From: Paramecium octaurelia
Taxonomy: Eukaryota > Ciliophora > Oligohymenophorea > Peniculida > Parameciidae
Direction of reading: 5' to 3'
Length of the DNA stretch: 64,000 nucleotides
Assembly (NCBI GenBank): GCA_905182995.1
Contig: CAJJDP010000064.1
Location: forward strand, 192,627-256,626
The notes below the pieces were generated by a model that worked only from the letters and a program-made list of their open reading frames with translations, did no database searches and had not been told where the DNA came from. The position numbers and the translations under genes were made by a program. Shown piece by piece: positions 23,662 to 34,611 of this stretch. The first letter of the stretch is position 1; every line of letters begins with the position of its first letter.

Positions 23662-24833
23662 ATGAGTACAACAATTGTAGATCTCTTTACATAAATTAAA
23701 TAATTGCATCCATGTAATTTATTTGATTACTCTAGAGTAAAATTTGGCTGAATTTCATCAAAAATTTAAAGATGATGATGAATATAAAAACATCGTAAAA
23801 TAAAATAACAATACTAAAAGCAATTTCGATACAACAGAAGACCGATAAACTTTGATTAATTAATTAACAAACATCATCAATGATGTTAAAATTGCTCATA
23901 AGGAATCTCTCCTTTCAGCTAAATAGTTTGAAATCTCCTCTGCTGAAAAACAAAAAGGTATTTAATTTATATATTCTATCAAATTAGCCTTAAATGAAAA
24001 TGCTAATTTGAAAAAACAAATTGGTGATTTTGAGGTTTATAGAAATGTATAACATGTTTAATAAGAATACCTTAAGGAATATTATAATATAGTTATCTAG
24101 AAAGAAAATGAGAAGTCATAAGATTTCATTGAAGGGATTTAATAGGAATTTGAAGAAATTTAAACTAAATTAGATAATGCCTTAATTGCAAAGCAAAAAA
24201 ATGAAAAAGAAAATTAAGTTTTGAAAGAAAAGTTTAAGGACAAAAAATCTTATGTTGAATAAAGGAACTTATATTTTGATTAAGAAATTAAAAAAATGGG
24301 TAAGATATGATAAATATGAAATACAATAGAATCATTAAGGAAGGAAAAATATACTCAGATGTTTGAATAAATAAATATTCTCAATAAATCCTTACACTCC
24401 GAATTAGATGAGAGTGGAAAATTAGAGAGTTTGAGAAAAGATGTAGCCCTTATAGATAAACATCTAAATCCTCATCTTTAAAAAGAATCTGAATATAATT
24501 AACTAATAGAAAAAACAAATCAACTGATAAATCTGTATAACTCAGAAGCAGAAAGGGTAAAGATTTTATTTATCAAAGCTATTATAATAAATTTAAGACT
24601 ATTAATAGAAAATTTAATCAAATTAAAGAATTTCTGAATAATCAGGCCCTTTCATTTATACTCAGGCATTAGAAGTAACTCTATTAAAATATTATAGTAT
24701 AAAAGATTGTTATAAAAGTTATAGTAAGAATAAGAGAAAAGACAATCATTATAAACTTTAAAGTCTGTTCTATAAAATTAATTAAAATGAATAATTTTAT
24801 GAGTATTTAATAAGTTTAAATATATAAATATGA
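23662..24833 (+). CDS. Coiled-coil protein, unrecognised
   Basis: With introns GTAATTTAT...CTCTAG (22 nt), GTATTTAAT...AATTAG (30 nt), GTAAGATAT...CAATAG (30 nt) and GTAAAGATT...CAAAG (22 nt) a frame of about 355 codons results. It is almost entirely helical (NLAEFHQKFKDDDEYKNIVK; ANLKKQIGDFEVYRNVQ; SLRKDVALIDKHLNPHLQKE) with a more globular end (FIYTQALEVTLLKYYSIKDC). No known family was recognised. The last intron choice decides whether the protein ends near 24.64 or 24.83 kb; the longer form is favoured by composition. Confidence 0.65.
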
Positions 24834-24966
24834 TTCTAAATAAGTTAATAGTACTTTAAATAGAAAATAACTTTATCAAAAATGATAATATATTATTTAA
24901 TAAACAGGATAGATAACAAATTAAAAATTAATAAGGGTATTTATTAATCCATAAAATATTTGCAAA

Positions 24967-25230
24967 TCAATCAGATGTTTATTCTAACTTTCCTAAAAAC
25001 TCCATAGTTGTTTGAAGAGTCTCATTCTTTCTCTCAAAACACCTCGATAGACAGATTTTTTCCCTGTCAGACAAATCCTTTTTTTTGTAATCTTTAATGC
25101 AAAATTTGCTGCAAACTTAGTAAATATTCATCAAGGACAATTTCATAGATGTTGTAATTGATTACTTTATCCTTTCATTCTTTTGTTGAATTGTAATGTT
25201 TTGGTGAATATGCGTATCGTGATCAGACAT
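24967..25230 (-). CDS. Small TIM chaperone (Tim8/9/10/13 family)
   Basis: Intermembrane-space chaperone that escorts hydrophobic precursors between the mitochondrial TOM and TIM complexes. The 87-codon intronless frame carries the twin CX3C signature: CSKFC followed by DYKKKDLSDREKI and then CLSRC, with helices either side (ETLQTTMEFLGKL). Spacing between the motifs is typical of the family. Which paralogue it is cannot be told. Its ATG is only 10 bp from the ATG of the plus-strand gene. Confidence 0.88.
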
Positions 25231-25240
25231 TAATTATTAA

Positions 25241-25816
25241 ATGAATTATAATTATAAATATCTCGTACAATCACCTAAAAAGCAACTACAACCAAAAGTC
25301 ACAATCAAATATAGTACAGCTATTAATTTGGATCATATTCCTAAATTCTCATACGGATCTCCAAGGAGTCTGGCAAGACAAATAACTAACCTCAGTCCCA
25401 CAATTCAATTGAATAGTTCTAAAAACAAAAAAACTGTTGAATCAAAAAGCCCATCTCCATTGCTGGAGTCAAATTGGTTAAACATAAAAAAAATAAAAAA
25501 GAAAATTGAACTTTTCGAGAATCTGAATTATGGACACCCTAAAATATTTCATAAATTATCACCTGATTAAATGATTCCAACATAATTGTCGATACCAATA
25601 ACGGCTCATGCTGAAAAACGGATTATAATTAAAAAGAAGTGTGAACCTGATCGTATAGCAAGGTCAAACACTTAATATTCGGCAGGTAGATAAGAAATGA
25701 AAAATAACACATCACCATCAAGAATTCTATAAAAAAGATAAAATAAAAAAGAACCTTCAGGAGAACTAAAAGGATGGCAAGGATAGTATGTGGAACATTT
25801 TGATGATTTTATATGA
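25241..25816 (+). CDS. Basic, disordered protein, unrecognised
   Basis: Intronless frame of 191 codons, rich in Lys, Ser, Pro and Gln: MNYNYKYLVQSPKKQLQPKV, SKNKKTVESKSPSPLLESNW, NIKKIKKKIELFENLNYGHP, ending KGWQGQYVEHFDDFI. No domain is visible. The organised ends and absence of TGA over 190 codons argue that it is coding. It shares a 10-bp head-to-head spacer with the small TIM gene. Confidence 0.6.
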
Positions 25817-26208
25817 ATATATTTTAACCTAAACTACTCCTATTAATTGTTATTAGCAATAACTGAGATGATCAATTAAGAGTTCTTTTTAGAATGCGTA
25901 GTAATTAAATTTGTGTATTTTTGAGGTAATGTAAATATTGAAAAATTTAATTAATAAAAATAAAAAAATTAATTTGTGATGACACTCTTAGGACACCTTC
26001 AGAGACTTTATGTCAATGAGATGTTAGTTACCTGTCTGATATTAATATACTATTTATACTATATATAAAAGTATTTAAGCAAAGTTTAAGCACAGAAATC
26101 ATAAAGACATAGCTAGACATATGTTAACATGATTATTAACAATATTCAAGATATTGTTTAGATTTCAACTTAAATTTATTAGATATTCCTTTGGATTATA
26201 TTTAAAAT
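25817..26208. other. AT-rich spacer between convergent genes
   Basis: About 390 bp, no coding-like text seen. Confidence 0.45.
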
Positions 26209-26817
26209 TCAAAATTTGTAGCCTAGTTGTTATAGCTTCTGCATTAGTGTTTGTATTTTACTATCCTTCAATTTCACTAATTATTCTAGTTTTGTAATCT
26301 TAAGCTCGAGTATTCCAATAGTTTCTCTCTATTCTTAAATTAATTAGTCTTTCTCATTTGTCATTGATTGTTAGAGATGGTCTGAATTATGATGACTTGG
26401 AGATTTTTACGTTTCTGGTATTTGAGATTCATTTTCCTTGAAGTATTTTATTTTTTCTTAAACAATTTTTAAAACACGTTCGATTGCTCTATCTTCAACC
26501 TAGATTACTGAATCAATATCCTTTTATGATAATTGAAACCCTAATTTTTTTAGCACCTTTAATAGTACAAGTTTAAATACTTTGGTATTTAGTGTGCTCC
26601 AATTGTATTATTTTGTTTAGATTGAATTGGCTTATGAATAGTTATGTAATTCAACCAATTTAGGAAAGTAATGATGTACAATTTCAGCCATTAATACACC
26701 ATCTGCAAAATCTCTTCCTATATTTTTTTTTGGCCTTGAGAGTGGGATTATGTCTACCCATGTGTAGATATCGTTTACTTCTTATTCGGTTAAGGTAGGA
26801 GAATCCATTTTACTCAT
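26209..26817 (-). CDS. SPEF1: SPEF1/CLAMP calponin-homology protein
   Basis: Microtubule-bundling protein of cilia (central apparatus) and cell cortex. An N-terminal CH domain of the SPEF1 type is clear: DIYTWVDIIPLSRPKKNIGR, DFADGVLMAEIVHHYFPKLV, ELHNYSQANSIQTKQYNWST, LNTKVFKLVLLKVLKKLGFQ. The C-terminus is a dimeric-looking coiled coil (TIGILELKITKLEQLVKLKD). The frame is uninterrupted for 202 codons, close to the family minimum. It is divergently placed about 190 bp from a cyclin gene. Confidence 0.9.
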
Positions 26818-27005
26818 TATTTAATTTTATATAAAATAAAGGGAGAAACAATCAAAATTATATTATTTAGTTTAGATCACCAGACAAAATTATTTAATGA
26901 AGGGCAGTTAAAAAACTTGATGATTAATGGATTTTAAATTAATAATAACTGCTTTTTAAAAAGTCAAAATAAAAACATTATAAAATTGACATAATATTTA
27001 AACAC

Positions 27006-27916
27006 ATGCATTAAAATCAAGGGGGACGTGTATTTGGAAGACATCTTGATAATTATGCTGAAAAGGCTTTGAAGGATGCAAAGGATAGAAGAAATGGAAC
27101 AATTGAAGAAATAGGAGGGAAAGAAAATGTAATCAACGATGCTGTTTTGACGAAGGATGGCTGGCTCAAAATGGATTGTCCTTAAAAGGTTTTGCAATAT
27201 CAATAAGAAATTTACGAGTTCCTTCATTAACGTGAATAGGAGAGCTAGGGATTACAACTTTCGATTAATCAAAGGAAAATCAATGAAACAATGCGAAATA
27301 CTACAGTACTTATCATCGCTAGAAAAAGATTAGGTTTGTAATCAAGTAGGCCAAACTATATAATTTGAAATCGGAAACTTTATTCCAAACAGTTGATCTC
27401 ATCGATTAAGCAATTCAACATATAAATCCTGAGGCAGAGAAATTGGAGCTCATTGCTATAACTTGTTTGTTTATAGCATCCAAATATGAAGAAATATACC
27501 CACCTCCATTGGGAGTGTTGCTTAGAGGCACAGAATTAAGGATTCGAGAAGTTATTGACATGGAAAAGGAGATACTTTATAAATTAAATTTTAATGTTAT
27601 AAGTGATAATACATTAATTTGGTTGCAATTGATAGGAGAATTATTGGGATGCAATAAAAGATATTTGGATTTGATAAAGCAGAGATCAATGTAATGTATA
27701 TGTGTATTTCAAAGGTATTTAGCAGAACTTAGTTTAAGCAGTGATAGATTTCTAAGTATAAAGAAATCAACCATAGCATTGACAATTTTTCTGGCAGTGG
27801 AAATATAGTTTGGGTATCAGAAGACGCAATTCTAATGGGATCGTTTGTCTCAGCATTCTAAACCTAGTAAAGATTCTAAGCCATTAAGATTATTTGCTTA
27901 TTGCTTAAAAAATTGA
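27006..27916 (+). CDS. Mitotic (A/B-type) cyclin
   Basis: Regulatory subunit of a cyclin-dependent kinase. The cyclin box is clear from LKSETLFQTVDLIDQAIQHI through ELIAITCLFIASKYEEIYPP and DMEKEILYKLNFNVISDNT; a second cyclin fold follows (RYLAELSLSSDRFLSIKKST). The N-terminus is short (about 100 residues) with no clear destruction box. The segment at about 27.30-27.36 kb, where the MRxxLVDW motif is expected, reads NETMRNTTVLIIARKRLG, and the following intron is not of a standard length (16 or 44 nt), so that junction is unresolved. Paramecium has many cyclin paralogues. Confidence 0.85.
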
Positions 27917-28015
27917 TATTGATATGATTATTTACTTTATGATTCTATTTAAGATCCAGATTCGAATAACACATGAAGGAATTCAAAATATATTTTAATA
28001 TTTAATAATGATATA

Positions 28016-28925
28016 TCATGGTTATTATGACTATTACTATTGGCTTGGTTGTGATCTTGGTTACTGAGATGGCACTTATTATGGTTGATGGGATGGCTAA
28101 TGGGATGGTTGATGGGATTGAGGTGGTTATTATGATGGTTGCTAAGGTCTGGCTACAGGAGCAGGAGGGTATTATTGAAGTGGCTATGCGAATTGTGGGA
28201 CCATTCTTGATGCAATCAAAGGTTATTGAACATATTGGACTGGTTGTTGAACATATTAAACTGGTTGTGGAACATATTGAACAGATTGTTAGACATATGG
28301 TTATGGTTGTTGAACTACAGATACAGCTTATTACACGTATTGTGTAGGTTATTAGTGAACAACTTATCTTTCCACTGGATAATACTCAACTCTTTCTTAG
28401 TATCTATCGACGGGTACATACTCTATGATATATATATATATATTAAAATACCGGTATATTTCTCTTGGAAAACTTGGGGGATATATTCTGTTTGATATTC
28501 AACTGCATAGTAATCAGTCACTCTGGTTTCTCTTGGAACATAGGAGACGACTTCTTATTCTTCGTATTCGATGACGGCTTTTTAATAAGGCACATATTCG
28601 ATTCTTGATTCGCCTTTGATTGATTGATGCTAAGAATAAATTCAAAATTTACTTAAGCAACTGGAGCGACAGGTGCAACGGCGTATTGCTAAACTGGAAC
28701 AGAGGCGATGGGAGCAACAGGCACTTGAGCCACTGGTGCATATTAAACTGGAGCCACATAAGATTATCTAACTGGGGAAGCTGGATAATAAGTTGGTGGC
28801 TAGAAGGCATTTGGATATGCTGGGGGTAAGACAGCATTTGGATAGGTTGGAGCAACTGTTCTAGCTTATGGTTAAGGAGCTTGAGTTTTTGGTTATGGTT
28901 ATTAGGATTAGGGATGATTAGACAT
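28016..28925 (-). CDS. Alveolin/epiplasm membrane-skeleton protein
   Basis: Cortical protein of the alveolate membrane skeleton (epiplasm in Paramecium). A Pro/Ala/Tyr-rich head (MSNHPQSQQPQPKTQAPQPQ; ASVPVQQYAVAPVAPVAQ) precedes a core of charged Val/Pro/Tyr repeats typical of alveolins: SRIEYVPYQKAVIEYEEQEV, VVSYVPRETRVTDYYAVEYQ, EYIPQVFQEKYTEYVPVDRY. A tail of VQYVPQP / VQYVQQP repeats and Pro-Gln-His stretches follows. Two introns (23 nt, and 28-30 nt containing a TA run) give about 285 codons. Low-complexity text makes the opposite strand open too, but that is a shadow. Confidence 0.88.
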
Positions 28926-29338
28926 AGTTAATTTCAATAAATTCAAAAATTAATATTAAAAGTTGTTCTTAATATTAATTTAAAAACAGAAAATTAATAT
29001 GCACCAGCAATCGTAAGGATTAGAATTATTAATGAATGATAACTAATTTTATTACAAATCTATATCATATCGATATTTTGTATTAATTTTATATATTATT
29101 AATATAACTACAGAATTAAGTATTAAACTAGTAGTAAATCTAAAAGCGATATAGAAGTATAATGATAGTCAAATAATCGTAGTCACTTTATGATTTATAT
29201 AACTTTTTGTGAAGTTTCTTGAAGCCATCAAATTAAGAAGAATTAACATAATGCCCGAATTCTCATTTAATTGAGTAGTTGATTATTTTTTTGTTCTTAT
29301 TGTCTATAACCAATTTGTCTTGTCTCATATTTAATTTA
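28926..29338. other. AT-rich spacer between divergent genes
   Basis: About 410 bp upstream of both the alveolin and the VHS-like/ear fusion gene. An ATG at 29252 opens only seven codons and is not used. No specific promoter element is identified. Confidence 0.45.
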
Positions 29339-31739
29339 ATGGAATTACAAAGTACATTAAGATCCTACTTAAGTTCGTTTGAAACATATTCTTATGTAAG
29401 AGATATAAAATTAAGAGTGTTGTATGGTGACAAGTACGAATTTAGTTTGAAAATAGAATGCATATTAAAATAGTTCAATAATGCTTGGCTGCTTTTCTTA
29501 TCGATAAAGAGGAATCCCCCATTTTAAGACTCTTGGCACTCAAAGTAAGAATCCAACCATAATTTTATGTGTAGTTCAACAAGGAATTAGCCGAGACTTT
29601 CAATGAAGATTATATACATCTGATGTAAAAAATCGTTCTCCCAAAAATGGAGTAGATTGCTCTATTTCAAAAGGAGTCACAAGATAGCGACAGAGGGAAA
29701 TTGTACTTTTTAGGCCAACAGAAACCTCATTAAGGTATGTAGAGTACAAAAGTAGTTAAGGCAACCAAGAATTACAGGCATTAGGTGATCAATTCTTCAG
29801 AGTGACACTGGAATGTATTCAAATCTGGGGTAGATGGTTTCCCTTAGATAAATAACACCATAGACTCAGTTTATATCGTGTTGCTTATGAGAGATTATAC
29901 AAAATTGGAGTTCACTTTCCAGAAATCCAATATTTTGATCTTCATTAAGTTCATACCAATTTGCCTTCAACATTTCCTCCTCTATCTATGATGTTGCAAT
30001 TGAAAAGAGTGATGAGTGTTCATCTGCACTCCTCAACTAAAGAAATCTGCAGATACCTTGAGTCTCATTTGCCTGAAGAGTATCATTAAACCCAATATTC
30101 ATCATTTGCTGAATTATTTTAAACCATAGTCAAAAAACATATACTTAACAAAAATAAATAGGCAAAAATTGCAAACATGTTTTTGGTAAAAGAATAGAAA
30201 CTAAATGAAAGCAAAAAGTAAGAAAGCTCTGATGAATGGACTCAACTCTCAAGACTCTAAATAGAAAATCAGCAACTTTAATGTCTCAATAATATGCATC
30301 AATAAAAAATGTAAGAATTATAATAATAAATTATTCAAACTCAAAATTAAAGTTCACTTTTGCAGCAATAACTGAAAGATAAGGAATAGTTAATTCAAAA
30401 ATTAGAAACCGAGTACAAGAAAATTGAAAAAAAGTTTGTATCTTTACTTGAAGAATATCGGAAAACACATGATTCAAAAAATCCTTATGTTCTGGCTTAA
30501 TTTGAAAAAAATGTATAAAATCTTATTTACATTTATTAGTTAGCAGAATTTAAAATTGAATTTGGTCTCACTTATAGGGAAGTCGATTGCTTTAAGTTAA
30601 AAGCAGAAAATGAATACCTTATCAAACAACTAGACGAACAAGAAGATTTATATCATAAAATAAAACACGAAAAAGAAGTATTGCTAACAGAAAATAGGGT
30701 ATTGACTACTAAATTATCCAACTTATCCAAAAGATCATTAAATGGTAATAAAATAGAACTAGAGCCTTCTCAAGAAATAGAATAATTGAAATTTTACAAA
30801 TAAAAATCGAATCTTGTTCAATATGAACAAACTATGATCTCCTAAAAGAGATAAATAACATAATTAAAAGATTAATTACTTTAATTGAATGATAAAAAAA
30901 ATAGTGTCACAAGTTAAACATGGGGTATCAGTACAAAATCGAATTCCAGAAGAAACATTAATGAATTGTAGGCTTGTAACATACAATCATTAAAATAACT
31001 CGAAATCTAGAAGACTCCTTAGAGATAATCCAAAATTATTATGCCTCCTATTATAGATTATGATGCAACCATATTTGCTATCAATCCTATCATTTTTAAT
31101 ACTAGATTTAGATAAGCTTGTTTTACATCAAAATCTATTATCCATTAAGATGATAAAATATAAATAAACACAAGCACCTAATTATAAATAACAACCTTAT
31201 TTGTAACACTAACTATAACAAATAAGTCTTCAAATAAAATAAAAGATTTAAGTCTAAAATTATAAAGCTCGGAATAGTTGCAAGTTTAAATTTTAAACAA
31301 TTTAAATCATATCATGAATCCCGAGGAAAGCCAAGTGATAAAAATTTCAATTGAAATCAAAGACATACCATTTTCAATTTTGGAAGCATCACTTACATAT
31401 ATGGATAAAACTATTTAATTGGGAATTCCTTGCACAATCAATAAATTTTTGACATTCAATTCTTGTTAATAATTACCAAAATCTTATTTCTATCAAAGCA
31501 AACCTTTTCTAACCGGGTTCTAGAGTTCTATACCTAATCTTCTCTCTGAATTTGAGATAGTTAGTCAATCTGAAAATGAAGTATCTGTTTTAGCATCTGC
31601 TGAATATTAGAATGAAGAATACGAGATTATGATATCTTGCAGAAAGTCAATGATGTAAATAAAAATAAATGGTAGATATAATGATAAACTTGCTAAGACA
31701 ATCATATCTACTTACTAAGGCTTATTTTTGAAAAGGTGA
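29339..31739 (+). CDS. VHS/ENTH-like + coiled coil + alpha-adaptin-ear fusion protein
   Basis: Likely an endocytic or endosomal clathrin adaptor. Introns GTACGAATT...AAATAG (23 nt), GTAAGAATC...GTGTAG, GTATGTAGA...GTTAAG and GTATAAAAT...TATTAG give about 760 codons. Residues about 1-210 form an alpha-superhelix resembling VHS/ANTH: KMHIKIVQQCLAAFLIDKEE, DYIHLMQKIVLPKMEQIALF, DQFFRVTLECIQIWGRWFPL, RVAYERLYKIGVHFPEIQYF. Residues about 280-540 are Gln-rich coiled coil. The last 220 residues match the two-lobed alpha-adaptin appendage: TLFVTLTITNKSSNKIKDLS, GIPCTINKFLTF, SYFYQSKPF and the platform lobe EYQNEEYEIMISCRKSMMQI. This order resembles animal GGA proteins but with an alpha-type ear and no readable GAT domain. 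The exact first exon is uncertain. Confidence 0.75.
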
Positions 31740-31997
31740 TATATATCTATATATATTATAAACAAATATCAAGATTTTCTTTATTTTCTTTATCAACTTT
31801 ATATAATTTATAATGAATACTTGTCCAATCACCAAATATTAAACTATTTATTCATTGTTTTATTGTGATTCATTAAATTTCATTGCTCGTAATTATTAAG
31901 AAATTATAATATTCAAAATAAATCAATTAAAGTGGTAGAACTTACAAATTTTAAATTATTCATTTTATTTAGTTTATTAAATGTACTTCTTTTATAA

Positions 31998-33397
31998 TCA
32001 TTTTTCAATTTTAAGAAATTTCAAACATAAGTTCAAATGGAATGGATCCTATTCTTAAGGATATAATCTTTTAACTTCCTTAATAACCTATTCTAATGTT
32101 GATAATTCAGACGGTAATCTTGATGCAAGTGATAACATATTCATTCCTGCACTTGAATATTCAGGATGCCCCTAAAATACCAAAATTCTTTCGTCTTTAG
32201 AAATCATGATTTCATTCTATTAATATTATTTTAGAGTTACTTTGCAAGACTAACTAGAAGAGATTAATTGTAGAATTTCAGGGTATTTTGTAATTTCATC
32301 ACCATGAGCTTAATTAATTATAGTTCTTTCTTGTAATTACATCCCTTAAAACAACTTAAATTATTTCATTGCATCAATATTATGGAACAGAGGAGTGTTC
32401 CCAAATACAAATTCATTTTACATTTCTTCAACATTCCCTCCCAATGCTACTGTAAGTATTTAAAAGCCAAAACAAATTCCTAGAATCTTGACCTTTGGAT
32501 TAGTCTCATATGCCTTTTTTAATATTGCCTTAACATCCTCTATCCATTTGTACTGCTCATACACAGATACTCTATTTCCAGGCATAATGATTGCATCAGC
32601 CCTCTGAATTACATCATCACTTGGATAATGACCCTCAGCCACGTTATATTGATTCCAATTATCATACCTTCTACGGAATATTCCATTGTAAACAGACACA
32701 GTATCCAAATGGAAGCCTGAACCATCCTGAATTGAATATTATTTTGTTTTGAAATTAAAGTGGAGTACAACTCTACCATCTGTTCTTAAATAATCTTTTT
32801 TCATCAAGGCATTTTATAAGTAGATAAACTTATCTTTCTACTCTGGCATATTGAATGATAAACTTTCATGCAATTCTAATATATTGACTTACCTATAAAT
32901 ACTGTATCAAATTAAAATACTTAAAACTTAAGCCCTTTTGTTAATGAATATAATCTAGATCAATTTACTGTAAATTTATGATGTAATAAAAGTTCTCTTC
33001 GTCATCATCATTCCATAGTGGACAATTATTAAAATATTTTGTCCAAAGTGGAGTCTAAACATTTCTTTTGTGTCTAAGTAATTCCTTTAATATTTTATTG
33101 AAAGTCTACTTTCTCCTCTTATGAACTTAGACTCCACATATACTTTTCCTTCTCATTGTATTTATGAAAATCAATCAGATCTGAGTATTCTTTCTTGAAA
33201 AAAGAGAATTTCTACAATTCTATGTTCTTCAACTAATCCAAGATTATTTTGGGTCCAGCGATTGATGCACTCAAGAAATCCTCTTTTGTAATTTCAGTTT
33301 GAGGAAGAGAGAATGGGTGTTATGGAGTATTTTGAAATAGCAGTACTTATTGTTATTCATTGAAGTGAGTGAGGAATACTAAATAAAGAGATTTCAT
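31998..33397 (-). CDS. Class I glutamine amidotransferase-domain protein
   Basis: The C-terminal half is a triad-type glutaminase domain: DAIIMPGNRVSVYEQYKWIE, nucleophile elbow KILGICFGFQILTVALGGNV (Cys in ICFG), and the His/Glu pair in FQGHPEYSSAGMNMLSLA. The first about 190 residues (KSLYLVFLTHFNEQQQVLLF; PLWNDDDEENFYYIINLQQI) were not recognised and have no synthase partner domain. Introns GTAGACTTT...TTAAAG (25 nt) and GTATTTTAA...TTATAG (28 nt) join the frame to about 450 codons. It may be a stand-alone peptidase C26-like hydrolase; substrate unknown. Confidence 0.8.
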
Positions 33398-33523
33398 TAG
33401 TTATTCAATAAAATAATACTAAAGTGTGTCAATTAAGTTATAAGAAATTAAAATGTTTGTTATTAACAGATTATATAAAATTGGTATCGAGTATTGATAA
33501 TGCTATAAATTAATTTAATTGAA

Positions 33524-34553
33524 ATGCATAAGAAAATTGAAATAACATTGTGCTCGATTTCATATTTCTATAATGTCCAATAATAAAATAATTATCTTTT
33601 ATATGATTTTTCTCTTCCAGAAAAGTAATCGAAAATACATATTTTTAGTAACAAATAATGCAAGGCTATATAAGCTGATTTAAATAAACTGAAAGATGCC
33701 ACTAAAATAGATTAAGCTCTCGAAACTACGTATATCTCTTAATCTTATTTAAGACCAGAACAAATTAAACTATTGGAAAAGAAGAGAAGAGCCTATAATT
33801 TTATACTTCCATTTAAACAATCTAATTGCATCACAACCCATTTGACATAATTGGTGACACAATCTGATGGTCTCTCCCTAAATTTAGACTCTGATAATTT
33901 CTTTGATATTCTACTAGAATACTAAGACTTAGAAAAGCTTATTAATAGTGATAACATTGTAGAAAATTTGAAAATATTTCACCTCCTATTATTAAAGGAT
34001 TTAGTGAGAGAAATATATATTATATGTGAATCATAAGAAAATTTAGTTTCTCGTTTTCCTTTTTGTTATTAGAGCTTTGACTTCAATTTCCCAAACGAGA
34101 TAATTGAAAATTAACTGTACTTAGGTAATAGCAATCATGCCAACAATCTCAAGGCTCTGAATCTATTAGGAATCACTCATGTTGTTAATTGTGCCCGAGA
34201 AATACCGAATTATTTCAGTGATGTTTTATAGGAAAATAAGAAATTCCTGAAGTACTTCCAAGTTCCTGTTTTGGATTTAGAGGAAGAACCCATATCTGAT
34301 CATTTTGATGAAGCTTACATTTTTATTAACGAAGCCTTGAGTAATTAACATAATAAGGTATAAAAAGAGTTCTATTTTCTTAAAGGTTCTCGTTCATTGT
34401 GCTTAAGGAAAAAGCAGATCAGCCACAATTGTCATTATGTTCTTGATGAGAAATAAATAATGGACCTTTGATTACACTTATGAATATGCCAAGAAAAGAA
34501 GAGAAACTGTATCCATAAACGATGGATTTCATTTCTAATTATTGCAGATTTGA
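33524..34553 (+). CDS. Dual-specificity protein phosphatase
   Basis: Cys-based phosphatase. The catalytic loop VLVHCAQGKSRSATIVIMFL contains HCxxGxxR, preceded by the family strand LYLGNSNHANNLKALNLLGI, then THVVNCAREIPNYF and VPVLDLEEEPISDHFDEAY with the general-acid Asp. A helical N-terminal region of about 160 residues (KLLEKKRRAYNFILPFKQSN) precedes the domain and is unassigned. One intron (GTATAAAAA...CTTAAAG, 28 nt) lies just before the catalytic loop. About 330 codons. The start at 33524 is the first Met of the open frame; later starts are possible. Confidence 0.85.
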
Positions 34554-34611
34554 ATTATCTATAGGATTGTCTCAATATATATATTATTAAGTCTATGAGA
34601 TTATATAATAA

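Noticed and set aside
28425-28446. TA dinucleotide run as an excision (IES) or promoter signal
   Set aside because: It sits inside a GTA...TAG intron of the alveolin gene and needs no other explanation.
28018-28495. Plus-strand Gly/Tyr/Trp-rich or hydrophobic reading across the alveolin locus
   Set aside because: It is the complement of the VQYVPQP and Pro-Gln repeats of the minus-strand alveolin, which has proper introns, start and stop. The Trp-rich version would need TGA as Trp, contradicting all other genes.
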